Under the pieces are notes generated by a model. It saw only the letters and a list, made by a program, of their open reading frames with translations. It did no database searches and was not told the DNA's origin. A program made the position numbers and the translations under genes. Of a stretch of DNA of 28,750 nucleotides, positions 1 through 7,000 are shown piece by piece (the first letter of the stretch is position 1; every line of letters starts with the position of its first letter). Origin of the DNA: a virus; the IMG/VR virus record IMGVR_UViG_3300006738_000055, positions 1-28,750 of that record. One strand, 5' to 3'.

Positions 1-835
1 CCATCTGCCCTTGAGCTTCTTTTTGTATTTCAGATAGCTCTTCATCGGTGGGAGGGACATTCAAGAAAACATTTCTATAAGCAATTTTTATCTTCTGATA
101 TGTTTCATATAAATCTAGTATTTCATCTTCTTCAGCAGTTGAAGGCTTGTAAGCTTCTCCCACCATATCATCCGGGAGAATAACATCGCTAGAACCAATA
201 TCTCTCATACTAAGAGTATTGGAAAACTCAGCACTTCCTGATGCCTTCTTTATCTTGGCTTTATGCTCTGGGAACAGTCTCATAACCTGTTCCTTTGGTA
301 TATCTTTCTTGATTATGATATAAGACGCATCTCTGAATAAGAAATCTCTACTCGTAGGGTCAACATAAACATCAAAAGGCTCAACTCTCTTAAATACAAC
401 TTCCCCCATTCCCCTATCCATATCTGGGTCAACATCAACAAGAAAATATCCTATCCCTTTAGTAAGAGCATCTTGTATAACTTGAGAATAAATAGACTTA
501 CCATTAGAGACATACCAACAATAATCAGCAATATCTGAATGAACAGCTGCTACTTCGACATCAGAACCTTCACTTCCTACAGCTTGCCATCTAGGACTAT
601 TAGCCGTAACAAAGTACTTCATCATCTCAATAACAGGAGTAATCCTATTTATAACAAAAGTCGGCATTCCTGCTTCTTCAAGAGAATGCTTCTCATTAAC
701 AGTTAGTTGTTCATTGAGATAAAACTCATAAGCTCGTTGCTGAACTCTTTGCCACTTAGCCCTATTTCCAGAGTTAGCTTTATTAAATAGATTCTTTACA
801 ATCTCAGCTTTTTTCTTTTTACTTAGTCGAGGCAT
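1..835 (-). CDS. Portal protein, P22-like (partial, 3' end outside window)
   Basis: The portal forms the dodecameric ring at the capsid vertex through which DNA is packaged and ejected. The visible 278 residues are the N-terminal part; the frame is open to the left edge of the window. The pattern fits P22-type portals: a basic start (MPRLSKKKK), an N-terminal helical region, a stretch reading PTFVINRITPVIEMMKYFVT followed by SPRWQAVG (typical of the family's 'N.i.p.i..i.g....n.p...v.p' region), then an alternating segment with GIGYFLVDVDPD and EPFDVYVDPTSRDF. It starts at ATG 835, preceded by GGAG four bases upstream. The start overlaps the end of the upstream small gene. Its place downstream of the large terminase agrees with this role. 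The assignment rests on pattern recognition, not on a search. Confidence 0.8.
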   Translation of the reverse strand, partial: MPRLSKKKKAEIVKNLFNKANSGNRAKWQRVQQRAYEFYLNEQLTVNEKHSLEEAGMPTFVINRITPVIEMMKYFVTANSPRWQAVGSEGSDVEVAAVHSDIADYCWYVSNGKSIYSQVIQDALTKGIGYFLVDVDPDMDRGMGEVVFKRVEPFDVYVDPTSRDFLFRDASYIIIKKDIPKEQVMRLFPEHKAKIKKASGSAEFSNTLSMRDIGSSDVILPDDMVGEAYKPSTAEEDEILDLYETYQKIKIAYRNVFLNVPPTDEELSEIQKEAQGQM

Positions 836-1073
836 TGTACTCCATATCTAGTTTCCTCATATCAGATTTTCTAGAAGGTCTAAAAGACTTTCCTTCTTCA
901 TATAAGGAATCAAGAGATTTTCTAATTGGGTGAGTTGTTTTCTTTCTAGTGTAAGTTTGCCACATAGACTTTGTTTTGCCGGTAGGTTCAGCTTCTGGTA
1001 ATCCAAGTTCCTGCCTAGTGGAAAGACTATTGGATGAAGGTCTTTGTGTCTCGTCAAATCTATTGTTACCCAT
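819..1073 (-). CDS. Hypothetical protein, 84 aa, upstream of portal
   Basis: This is a small, hydrophilic, basic protein rich in Arg, Lys, Ser and Thr, without a recognisable domain or membrane segment. Its start abuts the stop of the M15 peptidase gene (shared position 1073) and its end overlaps the portal start by 17 bases. It therefore sits in a gap-free operon and is probably translationally coupled. The composition and position would suit a small packaging or head-assembly accessory protein, but nothing in the sequence shows the function. An overlapping 66-aa frame in the same interval is considered a shadow. Confidence 0.6.
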   Translation of the reverse strand: MGNNRFDETQRPSSNSLSTRQELGLPEAEPTGKTKSMWQTYTRKKTTHPIRKSLDSLYEEGKSFRPSRKSDMRKLDMEYNASTK

Positions 1074-1483
1074 TATTCTCCCACCAGTTCAAAGTGGACT
1101 AAATCATCGAACCTGTTATCTTTTACTTCGGTGTCCATATCCCAGTCCCCGCCCCAGCGGAGCTTTAAGGTTGGCATCTTTTCTTCAAGCTTAGTTGCCA
1201 TTCCCATTACAAACCCACTAAAGTAGTGAAATCTGTCACGGTCTTCCCAATCTACAGGGTAAGGAGCCACATCCACAGCCCTCGAAGGATTAGAATTGTG
1301 CTTTCCTTTGGGAAACCGAAGTTTGCTCCGCCCAGCGTCATATGCTTGATTTTGTTCCGCTTCACCTCTGTGTCCTTGTATAACTGTGCAATCGAAATAT
1401 TTAACTACTTCCTTAAATAACTTTTGCAACCTTATATCACAAGTTGCTAATCTCTTTTTTGACCTTTTGCCAAATCTTGGCAT
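1073..1483 (-). CDS. M15-family peptidase (probable L-alanyl-D-glutamate-type endolysin)
   Basis: This is predicted to be a zinc peptidase that cleaves peptide bonds in peptidoglycan stems, the usual form of a small single-domain phage endolysin. The 136-residue length fits one M15/VanY-like catalytic domain. Likely zinc ligands are H62 and D71 within the segment KGKHNSNPSRAVDVAPYP (the HxxxxxxAxD-type signature) and H130 in LVHFEL near the C terminus. RWGGDWD (109-115) is a further signature of the family. No signal peptide or cell-wall-binding domain is present, so export would need a holin, which I do not see in the window. The gene lies between the large terminase and the portal, overlapping the terminase stop by one base. 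This placement outside a lysis cassette is unusual, but peptidase genes within packaging clusters are known in some phages. Confidence 0.85.
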   Translation of the reverse strand: MPRFGKRSKKRLATCDIRLQKLFKEVVKYFDCTVIQGHRGEAEQNQAYDAGRSKLRFPKGKHNSNPSRAVDVAPYPVDWEDRDRFHYFSGFVMGMATKLEEKMPTLKLRWGGDWDMDTEVKDNRFDDLVHFELVGE

Positions 1484-3045
1484 TACGCTACCAACCAGCT
1501 CTTTGCTTTCCTTTTAGGCTTGAACCAGCCTGTTTTACCCTTCTCTTTCTTGTAGTTTGGGGGAAAAGCGTGCAGATTTGCATAATAAAGTGTTTCTATG
1601 GTGTCGTCATGAGCCATTCTTGGGCCGAATGTAAGAATTTCATGCTCTAAATCAAAGTTATTGTCCCTTAAATGTATAGTTCCCATACTAAAACGTCCAC
1701 TTAAGCCACTGTAGATTCGATTTCTCTTCTGCGTGCCACCTGGTTTTTGTGGTATAACAGCAATATCGAACCTGTTTAGCCTTCTTCTTTCGTCATTTAA
1801 CGCCTGGAATATAGACCGGTTCATGGCAACGTCCTCTACAGTAGCGCTGGTACAATTATACTTATCATACAGAGATATTATGTAATCAACAACACCTTTT
1901 TTACCTATTATATCTCCATTGGAAGATTTTGAACCAACTGTTGGTATGCTTCTATGACGTTCATATTCGAGTACGAATAGATTATTATCTGTGTCCACAC
2001 CCACAGCCATAATGACGCTGAAATCAGACTCTTTAGTATCAATATCAGTAGCAGGGTCACACCCGATAAATGTATTGATAGGTTTCTTTTCTCCGTCTTG
2101 TACGAGATAGTTAATGCCTTCTTCATGCTCATAGTATCCATTCCACTTTTTAACATCTTTTCTTCCCCACGCTGAATCTTCTTCACTCATAACTTCCATC
2201 ATATATTCTTGAAAGAACTTTGATGACTGACCTGAATCTCTATAGAACTTCTTTTTCTCTTCTAACTTACTTCTAGAGAAGAAACTTGGCCAGAGGGGAT
2301 TTCCTTTCTTATCTATAGCCTTGGCAGTGATTACATCCCAAGCAAAATCCTTACCCTCTTTCCTAGATATTTCATGGTTTCTGAGAAGGTTATTGATAAA
2401 ACTATCAAAGTGTACAGGAGTCCCATTAACACGGAGACGACCAGTATGAGGCTCCAAAGCAGGGTAAACAACGGCAGTGACAAGGTTAGCGTTTTTAGCT
2501 CTCGCATCGTGAGTGATTGTATTTGCTTCATGTTCAAAATCGTCCAGTACTATTAAGTCATATCTCTTATGTAGCTTGGCTCCACCACGAATACCAGCAA
2601 CATTACTTTTAGAGATTAGTTTACATCCATTCTTTAACTCTACATCTTCTTCAGTCCATTTTGGCCCGTGCATAGAACCAAAGTAGTATTTAATCTTTTC
2701 GTTGTTATCTAAGTGATACTTTATGTAATCCATGTTCCCGACAGCAAGTTTTTGTGTCGCTGATACCCATCCGTAGAAAAACATATCGTCAGAAGGACAG
2801 AATAAGAAGTCTTTAAGTATAGATGCCTTCGTAAGTACAGTCTTACCATGTCCTCTTGGGACTATTATTGCTAGTTGCTTTACTTCTTTATTGTCTATAG
2901 AGTCAGCAATCATGTAATGGAATGCCGGTGTCTCACTTCTTAAGAAGTCATCAGGAAGAAATAACTTACCGAATGCGATTAAGTCACTCTTCGCTAGTGA
3001 CAGTATCTCTTCCGCTTCCGTTATCTTCTGGCTGTTTACGTTCAT
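1483..3045 (-). CDS. terL: Terminase large subunit (packaging ATPase/nuclease)
   Basis: This is the motor that translocates DNA into the prohead and cuts the concatemer. The 520 residues show both expected domains. The N-terminal ATPase has a Walker A motif, PRGHGKT (63-69), and a Walker B with catalytic acid, DLIVLDDFEHE (163-173). The C-terminal RNase H-like nuclease begins with FIGCDPATDIDTKESDFSVI, where D330 is the likely first metal ligand. ATVEDVAMN and HDDTIETL provide candidates for the other acids. It lies downstream of the small terminase, MPE and two small genes, and upstream of the peptidase and portal. The start at ATG 3045 lies inside the end of the upstream 77-aa gene (62-base overlap) and has only a weak ribosome binding site, so translational coupling is likely. 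Confidence 0.95.
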   Translation of the reverse strand: MNVNSQKITEAEEILSLAKSDLIAFGKLFLPDDFLRSETPAFHYMIADSIDNKEVKQLAIIVPRGHGKTVLTKASILKDFLFCPSDDMFFYGWVSATQKLAVGNMDYIKYHLDNNEKIKYYFGSMHGPKWTEEDVELKNGCKLISKSNVAGIRGGAKLHKRYDLIVLDDFEHEANTITHDARAKNANLVTAVVYPALEPHTGRLRVNGTPVHFDSFINNLLRNHEISRKEGKDFAWDVITAKAIDKKGNPLWPSFFSRSKLEEKKKFYRDSGQSSKFFQEYMMEVMSEEDSAWGRKDVKKWNGYYEHEEGINYLVQDGEKKPINTFIGCDPATDIDTKESDFSVIMAVGVDTDNNLFVLEYERHRSIPTVGSKSSNGDIIGKKGVVDYIISLYDKYNCTSATVEDVAMNRSIFQALNDERRRLNRFDIAVIPQKPGGTQKRNRIYSGLSGRFSMGTIHLRDNNFDLEHEILTFGPRMAHDDTIETLYYANLHAFPPNYKKEKGKTGWFKPKRKAKSWLVA

Positions 3046-3217
3046 ATTTATTCTCTAGGAACTTTTCAAAGTCTTCAGTTTCTTTTTTGTACTCAAGGTA
3101 TTCTTGAAATTCTTGCTGTTGTAGCTGAAATACAGCCAAGAGATTATCTAGTCTATACCTGAGAGCTTTGATTGACCTAATGATGTCATGCTTGGATATT
3201 GTGTTCTTTTTCTTCAT
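2984..3217 (-). CDS. Small coiled-coil protein, 77 aa
   Basis: This is a highly charged small protein. Residues about 10-60 have heptad-like spacing of Leu and Ile among Glu, Gln and Lys and are likely a coiled coil. It overlaps the large terminase start by 62 bases and the upstream 83-aa gene by 32 bases, so all three are probably translated as a coupled set. Phages often encode small helical proteins here, but I do not recognise a family. The overlap and the uninterrupted operon are the main reasons to call it real. Confidence 0.55.
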   Translation of the reverse strand: MKKKNTISKHDIIRSIKALRYRLDNLLAVFQLQQQEFQEYLEYKKETEDFEKFLENKYERKQPEDNGSGRDTVTSEE

Positions 3218-3437
3218 AACCCACTATCTCCGGCCTATCCATTTGTTTTATTATATCACTCATCCAGAAAAATCTTAAGGTATCCTTACTATTTCCTTTA
3301 ACTATTCCTGTCGTACTTATCTCTTGGTTAATTCTTTTAAGTTCATCAATACATTCTCCTAAATTAAGACCAGATGCATCATATTTTCGGTTTGTGTATC
3401 TCATTCCTATTTCACCTATATCTAGTTCGTCCAGCAT
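3186..3437 (-). CDS. Hypothetical protein, 83 aa
   Basis: This is an acidic small protein without recognisable domains. It starts MLDELDIGEIGMRYTNRKYD and has a central helical stretch rich in Glu, Lys and Ile. It begins inside the end of the metallophosphoesterase gene (16-base overlap) and ends inside the next small gene (32-base overlap). This is consistent with a coupled, gap-free late operon. The function is unknown. Confidence 0.55.
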   Translation of the reverse strand: MLDELDIGEIGMRYTNRKYDASGLNLGECIDELKRINQEISTTGIVKGNSKDTLRFFWMSDIIKQMDRPEIVGYEEKEHNIQA

Positions 3438-4309
3438 TTAATCCCGTCTTTTGTGAACTCCATAGTTACCCATCCAGTTCTCACAATAGGGTATATAGCA
3501 TATCTTGCATACTGAGCATATCTAAGAAAACTTCCACCACGCACATACCATCTACGGTAGAGACTTTCTTCGTTTTTGTCCCTATCTATCTTCAATGAAT
3601 CAATGGGTTTTGCGTAAAGTTGGTGATTGTGTCCTAGAAAGAAGACATCAGCCTTAGAGTATACTGAAGCTAATTTATCAAGTTCCAAGTCTCCATTCTT
3701 AGCGCCACTCTTCCCGTGACCAGAAGCTATTATCCACTCAGAGTCTCCAATCTTGACACATGAGTAGCCAGGAAATGGGAAATATGGAACATTCATGTCT
3801 TTAGCTATCATACGACTAATATCGTAGTCTAACATCATCATGCTTCTCAAATAGTCGTGATTACCACCTCTAACGAATAAGCACTTATCCATAATTGGAT
3901 ATATAAGACCAAGGAACTCCATATGCTGGTCATCTGGCGGTGCATATTGACCTCTTTGAGTAATCTTATAATTTGGTGGGATACATTCTAACAAATCCCC
4001 GTTACCAAACCATCTGGCATTATCGTCTTCATATATCACCTTGACGGCCTCTGAAAACTTCTTTCTATCGAAGTCTGTTGAGCCTACGTGCATATCTGTA
4101 AGACCATGAAGCCTGATGATTTCATCAGATTCAAACATATGCACTTGGCCAGGGACGACCTTCTTTTCTTCGTCAATAATGTCAGTATTTACAGGAACAG
4201 AGAAGTACCTACCACAAGCTTTGCACTTGTACTTTTGTACTAACGTATCTTTTGAGTTGTACTTTCCATCTTTGTATACATCTATCGCATTACATCTTGG
4301 GCATATCAT
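3422..4309 (-). CDS. Metallophosphoesterase with N-terminal zinc ribbon
   Basis: This is a predicted calcineurin-like phosphoesterase fused to a four-cysteine zinc ribbon. The ribbon uses C3, C6, C29 and C32 (CPRC and CKACGRYF), a pattern seen in transposase- and DNA-associated ribbons. The phosphoesterase domain follows with the ordered signatures TDMHVG (D72, H74), GNGDLLE, GGNHD, SGHGKSG and GHNHQ. Together these supply the usual two-metal ligand set, so the enzyme should be active. The substrate is unknown; a nucleic-acid end, a nucleotide or a phosphoprotein are all possible, and the ribbon favours a nucleic acid. It sits between the small and large terminase, ATGA-coupled to the former, which suggests a role connected with packaging or DNA ends. 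Confidence 0.85.
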   Translation of the reverse strand: MICPRCNAIDVYKDGKYNSKDTLVQKYKCKACGRYFSVPVNTDIIDEEKKVVPGQVHMFESDEIIRLHGLTDMHVGSTDFDRKKFSEAVKVIYEDDNARWFGNGDLLECIPPNYKITQRGQYAPPDDQHMEFLGLIYPIMDKCLFVRGGNHDYLRSMMMLDYDISRMIAKDMNVPYFPFPGYSCVKIGDSEWIIASGHGKSGAKNGDLELDKLASVYSKADVFFLGHNHQLYAKPIDSLKIDRDKNEESLYRRWYVRGGSFLRYAQYARYAIYPIVRTGWVTMEFTKDGIKCWTN

Positions 4310-5127
4310 TCCGTACTATTTACCTCTTTTGATGGTTCAAGGGAAGGTCTTCTAGCAGATTCAATTTGCTCTGGAGTGAACTCTTGGAGCATTCCAAATA
4401 TCCCGACTTCTTTCTGCTTGATAGTAGTACCACCTAAAGTACCTATCGCTTTCCCCAATTCTTTCGTTGATTGCAACTGGATATTCTCATCTATGCTATT
4501 CTCAGCAAGGCATTTTAAATTATTTAATATGTACTCATGGTCAACACCAAGATTCTTTGCAATATCAGTTACAGATTTCTCAATCTCTTTCATTACTCTC
4601 TCCTGTTTAAGAAGTGCAACAGCTTTAGACCTAGCATTTGAGTCCTTTGTATCTCCAAATGCTTTCTTATAAGCATTGATAGCATCTGTTCCCGTTGCAA
4701 CACTCGTAGCGAATAGCCTCTCCCGCTTGGTAGGGATTCTTCGTTCTTTTAGTCTCTTTGATTGCGATGTCTTCTTGCCGGAAAAAGTATACCTGTCGGG
4801 ATGCTTATCAAAATCGGTATCCATGAAAACATCATCTTTGTTTAAAAATGTCCCAACTATAGTCCTTACCCATCCTCTCGCATATTTGTAATTCTTCCTA
4901 TCGTTTGGGTGTGAAATCATATCCTTGACTTTTAGTAGTTGAACAATTCTCCCATCATCAGAGAACACCCATTCTCCCTCTTTGCTATTCCTCCAGTTTC
5001 TTCTTGGATTCCTAGTGTCTTCCGAAGAACTAAAGTGTGCTATGTATTCATTAACATCATCAAAAACGTAATGACGCTCTCCCTTAATACTACGGGACTC
5101 CAAGTTCGTGAAGCTCCCGTATCTCAA
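4306..5127 (-). CDS. terS: Terminase small subunit
   Basis: This is predicted to recognise phage DNA for packaging and to hand it to the large subunit. The 273 residues have an N-terminal region of unknown function (about 1-130). A helix-turn-helix region of the Terminase_2 type then begins near TKRERLFATSVATGTDAINA and continues with AYKKAFGD, NARSKAVALLKQERV and the helical EIEKSVTDIAKNLGVDHEYI, matching the family pattern of an arrayed HTH plus oligomerisation helices. It is longer than typical small terminases (about 150-180 aa) because of the extra N-terminal domain. Its stop overlaps the MPE start as ATGA. The assignment rests on the HTH region and on gene order. Confidence 0.75.
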   Translation of the reverse strand: MRYGSFTNLESRSIKGERHYVFDDVNEYIAHFSSSEDTRNPRRNWRNSKEGEWVFSDDGRIVQLLKVKDMISHPNDRKNYKYARGWVRTIVGTFLNKDDVFMDTDFDKHPDRYTFSGKKTSQSKRLKERRIPTKRERLFATSVATGTDAINAYKKAFGDTKDSNARSKAVALLKQERVMKEIEKSVTDIAKNLGVDHEYILNNLKCLAENSIDENIQLQSTKELGKAIGTLGGTTIKQKEVGIFGMLQEFTPEQIESARRPSLEPSKEVNSTE

Positions 5128-5296
5128 AATGTAGGCTTTCTATCAAGTCAAACACTCCTTGTGGTATCACATAGAACACACCATCTATCTCGATTGGACA
5201 AGTCTTTAACGACCTCGCTTCATCGCTTAACTCTTCCAGAACTCGTTCCTGTTCTTCTAGTGGAAGTCTCGACAAAGCTTTCATTGCTACACCCAT
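5090..5296 (-). CDS. Hypothetical protein, 68 aa, upstream of terS
   Basis: This is a small acidic protein with a helical N-terminal half (SRLPLEEQERVLEELSDEA) and a short CPIEIDGVFYVIPQGVF segment that looks like beta strand. It overlaps the small terminase start by 38 bases. The start codon is uncertain: ATG 5296 has no clear ribosome binding site, and ATG 5284 is an alternative preceded by GGGTG. No family is recognised. Confidence 0.5.
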   Translation of the reverse strand: MGVAMKALSRLPLEEQERVLEELSDEARSLKTCPIEIDGVFYVIPQGVFDLIESLHFEIRELHELGVP

Positions 5297-5367
5297 GCCT
5301 AAATATAACCATTATTCCATACTCATTTCAATGATGTACAGTCTTATTTTCTTAGGTTTATATAAGA

Positions 5368-5385
5368 CCCCCCTATAGTCCCCCC
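5368..5385 (-). other. Paired G-runs flanking ACTATA, between two late genes
   Basis: On the minus strand the intergenic stretch between the 57-aa and 68-aa genes reads GGGGGGACTATAGGGGGG. Two G6 runs flank ACTATA in an AT-rich genome. The 3' half resembles the initiation region of T7-type promoters (ACTATAGGG), but the upstream recognition part does not fit. A slippage site, a promoter for the phage's own polymerase, or chance remain open. Confidence 0.3.
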
Positions 5386-5388
5386 AAA

Positions 5389-5562
5389 TTACTCGCTTTT
5401 TACGTTGCTTTTCTTTGATTGTTTCTTACTTTTTTTAGGCTCGTCAACTTTAGGCTCTTCTCCCGCAAGAGGCGGCTGATTCTGTCGGCCAGTGTCACCC
5501 GGCTCACCTCGCGTATTGTGTAAGAAGGCTGCACCTCCTGTACTTTCATCGTATCTAGGCAT
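5389..5562 (-). CDS. Small basic hydrophilic protein, 57 aa
   Basis: This is the first gene of the leftward operon. It starts at ATG 5562 with an excellent ribosome binding site (AAGGAG, eight bases upstream) and ends at TAA 5389. The product begins MPRYDESTGGAAF and ends in a Lys/Ser-rich tail; the whole chain is low in hydrophobic residues and probably disordered. The strong ribosome binding site decides this frame over a longer overlapping 80-aa frame. Function unknown; small disordered proteins at the head of late operons can be scaffold- or packaging-associated, but nothing shows this here. Confidence 0.65.
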   Translation of the reverse strand: MPRYDESTGGAAFLHNTRGEPGDTGRQNQPPLAGEEPKVDEPKKSKKQSKKSNVKSE

Positions 5563-5631
5563 TTTATTAACTCCTTGTTATCTGTTGAAGATGTCTTGCC
5601 ACATCCCGGGCAAGTGTACAGCTGTTCTCTC

Positions 5632-5661
5632 ATTATAAACAAATTTAAACAATATGCCCAA
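5632..5661 (-). promoter_or_regulatory. Putative sigma-70-type promoter for the leftward operon
   Basis: On the minus strand a perfect TATAAT (5637-5632) lies 18 bases downstream of TTGGGC (5661-5656), a weak -35 match with only TTG conserved. Transcription would begin near 5625 and read through a leader of about 60 bases to the 57-aa gene at 5562. Position and the perfect -10 support it; the poor -35 argues for activation or another factor. Confidence 0.45.
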
Positions 5662-5723
5662 GTGTATCAAGGAAATATAGTTCCAATGATATATAGCCAT
5701 ATATTCACCCCGCGTCCACTAAG

Positions 5724-5742
5724 TGAGATTATCGGAATCTCA
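5724..5742. promoter_or_regulatory. Inverted repeat in the divergent control region
   Basis: The sequence TGAGATT, a 5-base spacer ATCGG, and AATCTCA form a perfect 7-bp inverted repeat, followed on the plus strand by TTTT. It lies 30 bases upstream of the first early gene. It could be an operator, a short hairpin promoter of the kind used by virion polymerases, or the tail of a terminator. I see no second copy of the same sequence in the window. Confidence 0.4.
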
Positions 5743-5771
5743 TTTTCCATTAACAAATTGGAGGTTCTATT

Positions 5772-6017
5772 ATGGACTATTTCATTTTGACTGATTGGAT
5801 GACATCCCCCGTACTCGTCAAGAGTGCGAGGACTTTCCTCGTTGGAGAGAACGAGATAACTGAGTTTATCACCGTTGGTAACTCTAGACCCGTCTCTCTC
5901 TTCGACTATGAGGTTGATGATGCTATTGCTTTAGGCAAGGCCTACAAGTCGCTTCGCGACAAGACCAAGCCGTGGAGCAAGGCAGTGATGAACAAGCGTT
6001 TCCACGGAAAGGCTTAG
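5772..6017 (+). CDS. First early gene, hypothetical protein, 81 aa
   Basis: This gene opens the rightward block, with a strong ribosome binding site (GGAGG) eight bases before ATG 5772. The product is soluble, with an N-terminal beta-rich half (MDYFILTDWMTSPVLVKSAR) and a helical, basic C terminus (KPWSKAVMNKRFHGKA). No family is recognised. It is followed within 20 bases by a good factor-independent terminator, so it forms its own transcription unit. A first, separately terminated early gene in a phage is often a host-takeover factor expressed immediately after infection; that is inference from position only. Confidence 0.8.
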   Translation: MDYFILTDWMTSPVLVKSARTFLVGENEITEFITVGNSRPVSLFDYEVDDAIALGKAYKSLRDKTKPWSKAVMNKRFHGKA

Positions 6018-6036
6018 TCTATCCCTTCATTGGATT

Positions 6037-6057
6037 CCCACGCTTCGCGTGGGTTTC
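6037..6057 (+). terminator. Rho-independent terminator after the first early gene
   Basis: A GC-rich hairpin, CCCACGC (6037-6043), triloop TTC, GCGTGGG (6047-6053), is followed directly by TTTCCTC. It lies 20 bases after the stop of the 81-aa gene and would separate it from the rest of the early block. Confidence 0.75.
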
Positions 6058-6442
6058 CTCTGGGGGCAACTTATATAGCCGTCCAATCATCTGAATAAGC
6101 TTCGGAGTGTGGTGAGCTTGGCAACAGTAATCACTACCATTTGGGGATAAAGGATAGGTTGGAGACCATTCATGTCTGTACACGCGTTCGTTGAAGACAG
6201 GTCGAGGCTGTTCATTGAAACAGTTAGCCTATCCCGAATCTCTATTCTTTGCATTATACATATAACTTGGGCAATAACATACATTTCGTCTTGCTGGGGC
6301 AGGACTCACTCAAGACACGTGACCCAAGAGTGGTTAAAAAGGGTTTCAGCCCCCACTCGCTGACCTGTGTATCCCAAGTACCGCACAGGACAAATGTGGG
6401 ATAATTTCAATCAATTAACTAACTAATAAAGGGGGTCATATC
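6058..6442 (+). ncRNA. Structured non-coding leader, about 385 nt
   Basis: No credible gene is present between 6058 and 6442. Several stem-loops are: a GGATAGG/CCTATCC stem (6152-6158 with 6228-6234) enclosing a CTGTT/AACAG hairpin (6208-6223); a GAGTGG/CCACTC stem (6328-6333 with 6353-6358) with an inner GGG/CCC; and a CCTGTG/CACAGG hairpin (6364-6389). The end of the stretch carries the ribosome binding site for the 177-aa gene. It may be a separate small RNA plus a 5' leader. No known RNA family is recognised. Confidence 0.4.
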
Positions 6443-6976
6443 ATGACCAAAATCAACGAGCTTAAAACGACTGATACTCATATTGGGGAATTCCCTATTA
6501 TACAGCTTAAGAATAGCATACGCATAGTGAACTTCAGTTCACTGCACTCATATACATTTGATACTGGTGAAGTACTTCCCGGTTGTGATAGTGAAGTAAC
6601 ATATAAATATAAATTAGAATGTTCGCATGAATACGAGCCAAGATGGATAAATGTTAATGAGCATGAGACATCTGCGTATGGTGAAGATTACATGAGAGCA
6701 TCTATGGGTGACCCAGAGTATCATGATGTTCGCATACATTATAGTCTAAGCGAACCCATTCAAGACATGTTACGTCTCTTGGCTAATATGAATTACGTAG
6801 ATATTATACTTGTTCCATTTCCTGTTAGACAGTGTATTAAAGAAGAGTATGATGAGCTTGAACAAATAGTTCCTCCATCAGAGGAAAACAATATATTGTA
6901 CAAAACAAGAACGTGTAAGAAGGTTGACCCAAGAGATATTTCTAAAGGCATATCTTCAGTAGAGTTTTGTGCTTAA
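6443..6976 (+). CDS. Hypothetical protein, 177 aa
   Basis: The gene starts at ATG 6443 after AAGGGGG-type spacing, in a leader (TAACTAACTAATAAAGGGGG) nearly repeated before the next gene. The 177-residue product is soluble and acidic. An N-terminal beta-rich part (about 15-75) is followed by a region with YHDVRIHYSLSEPIQDML and a hydrophobic strand NYVDIILVPFPV. No transmembrane segment, zinc site or catalytic motif is evident and I do not recognise a family. It is the first gene after the long structured leader, so its expression may be controlled there. Confidence 0.8.
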   Translation: MTKINELKTTDTHIGEFPIIQLKNSIRIVNFSSLHSYTFDTGEVLPGCDSEVTYKYKLECSHEYEPRWINVNEHETSAYGEDYMRASMGDPEYHDVRIHYSLSEPIQDMLRLLANMNYVDIILVPFPVRQCIKEEYDELEQIVPPSEENNILYKTRTCKKVDPRDISKGISSVEFCA

Positions 6977-7000
6977 CTAACCAATAAGGGGATAATAACA

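Noticed and set aside
1908-2556. Several 60-92-aa frames on both strands inside the large terminase gene
   Set aside because: They are shadows of the terminase frame, without ribosome binding sites or recognisable features.
5400-5642. 80-aa minus-strand frame with CPGCGK near its start
   Set aside because: The 57-aa frame ending at 5389 has a strong ribosome binding site at the right distance from ATG 5562; the longer frame swallows it and lacks a second cysteine pair.
6280-6360. tRNA-like segment around GGGTTTCAGCCC
   Set aside because: No T-loop consensus, no acceptor pairing and no anticodon arm could be built.
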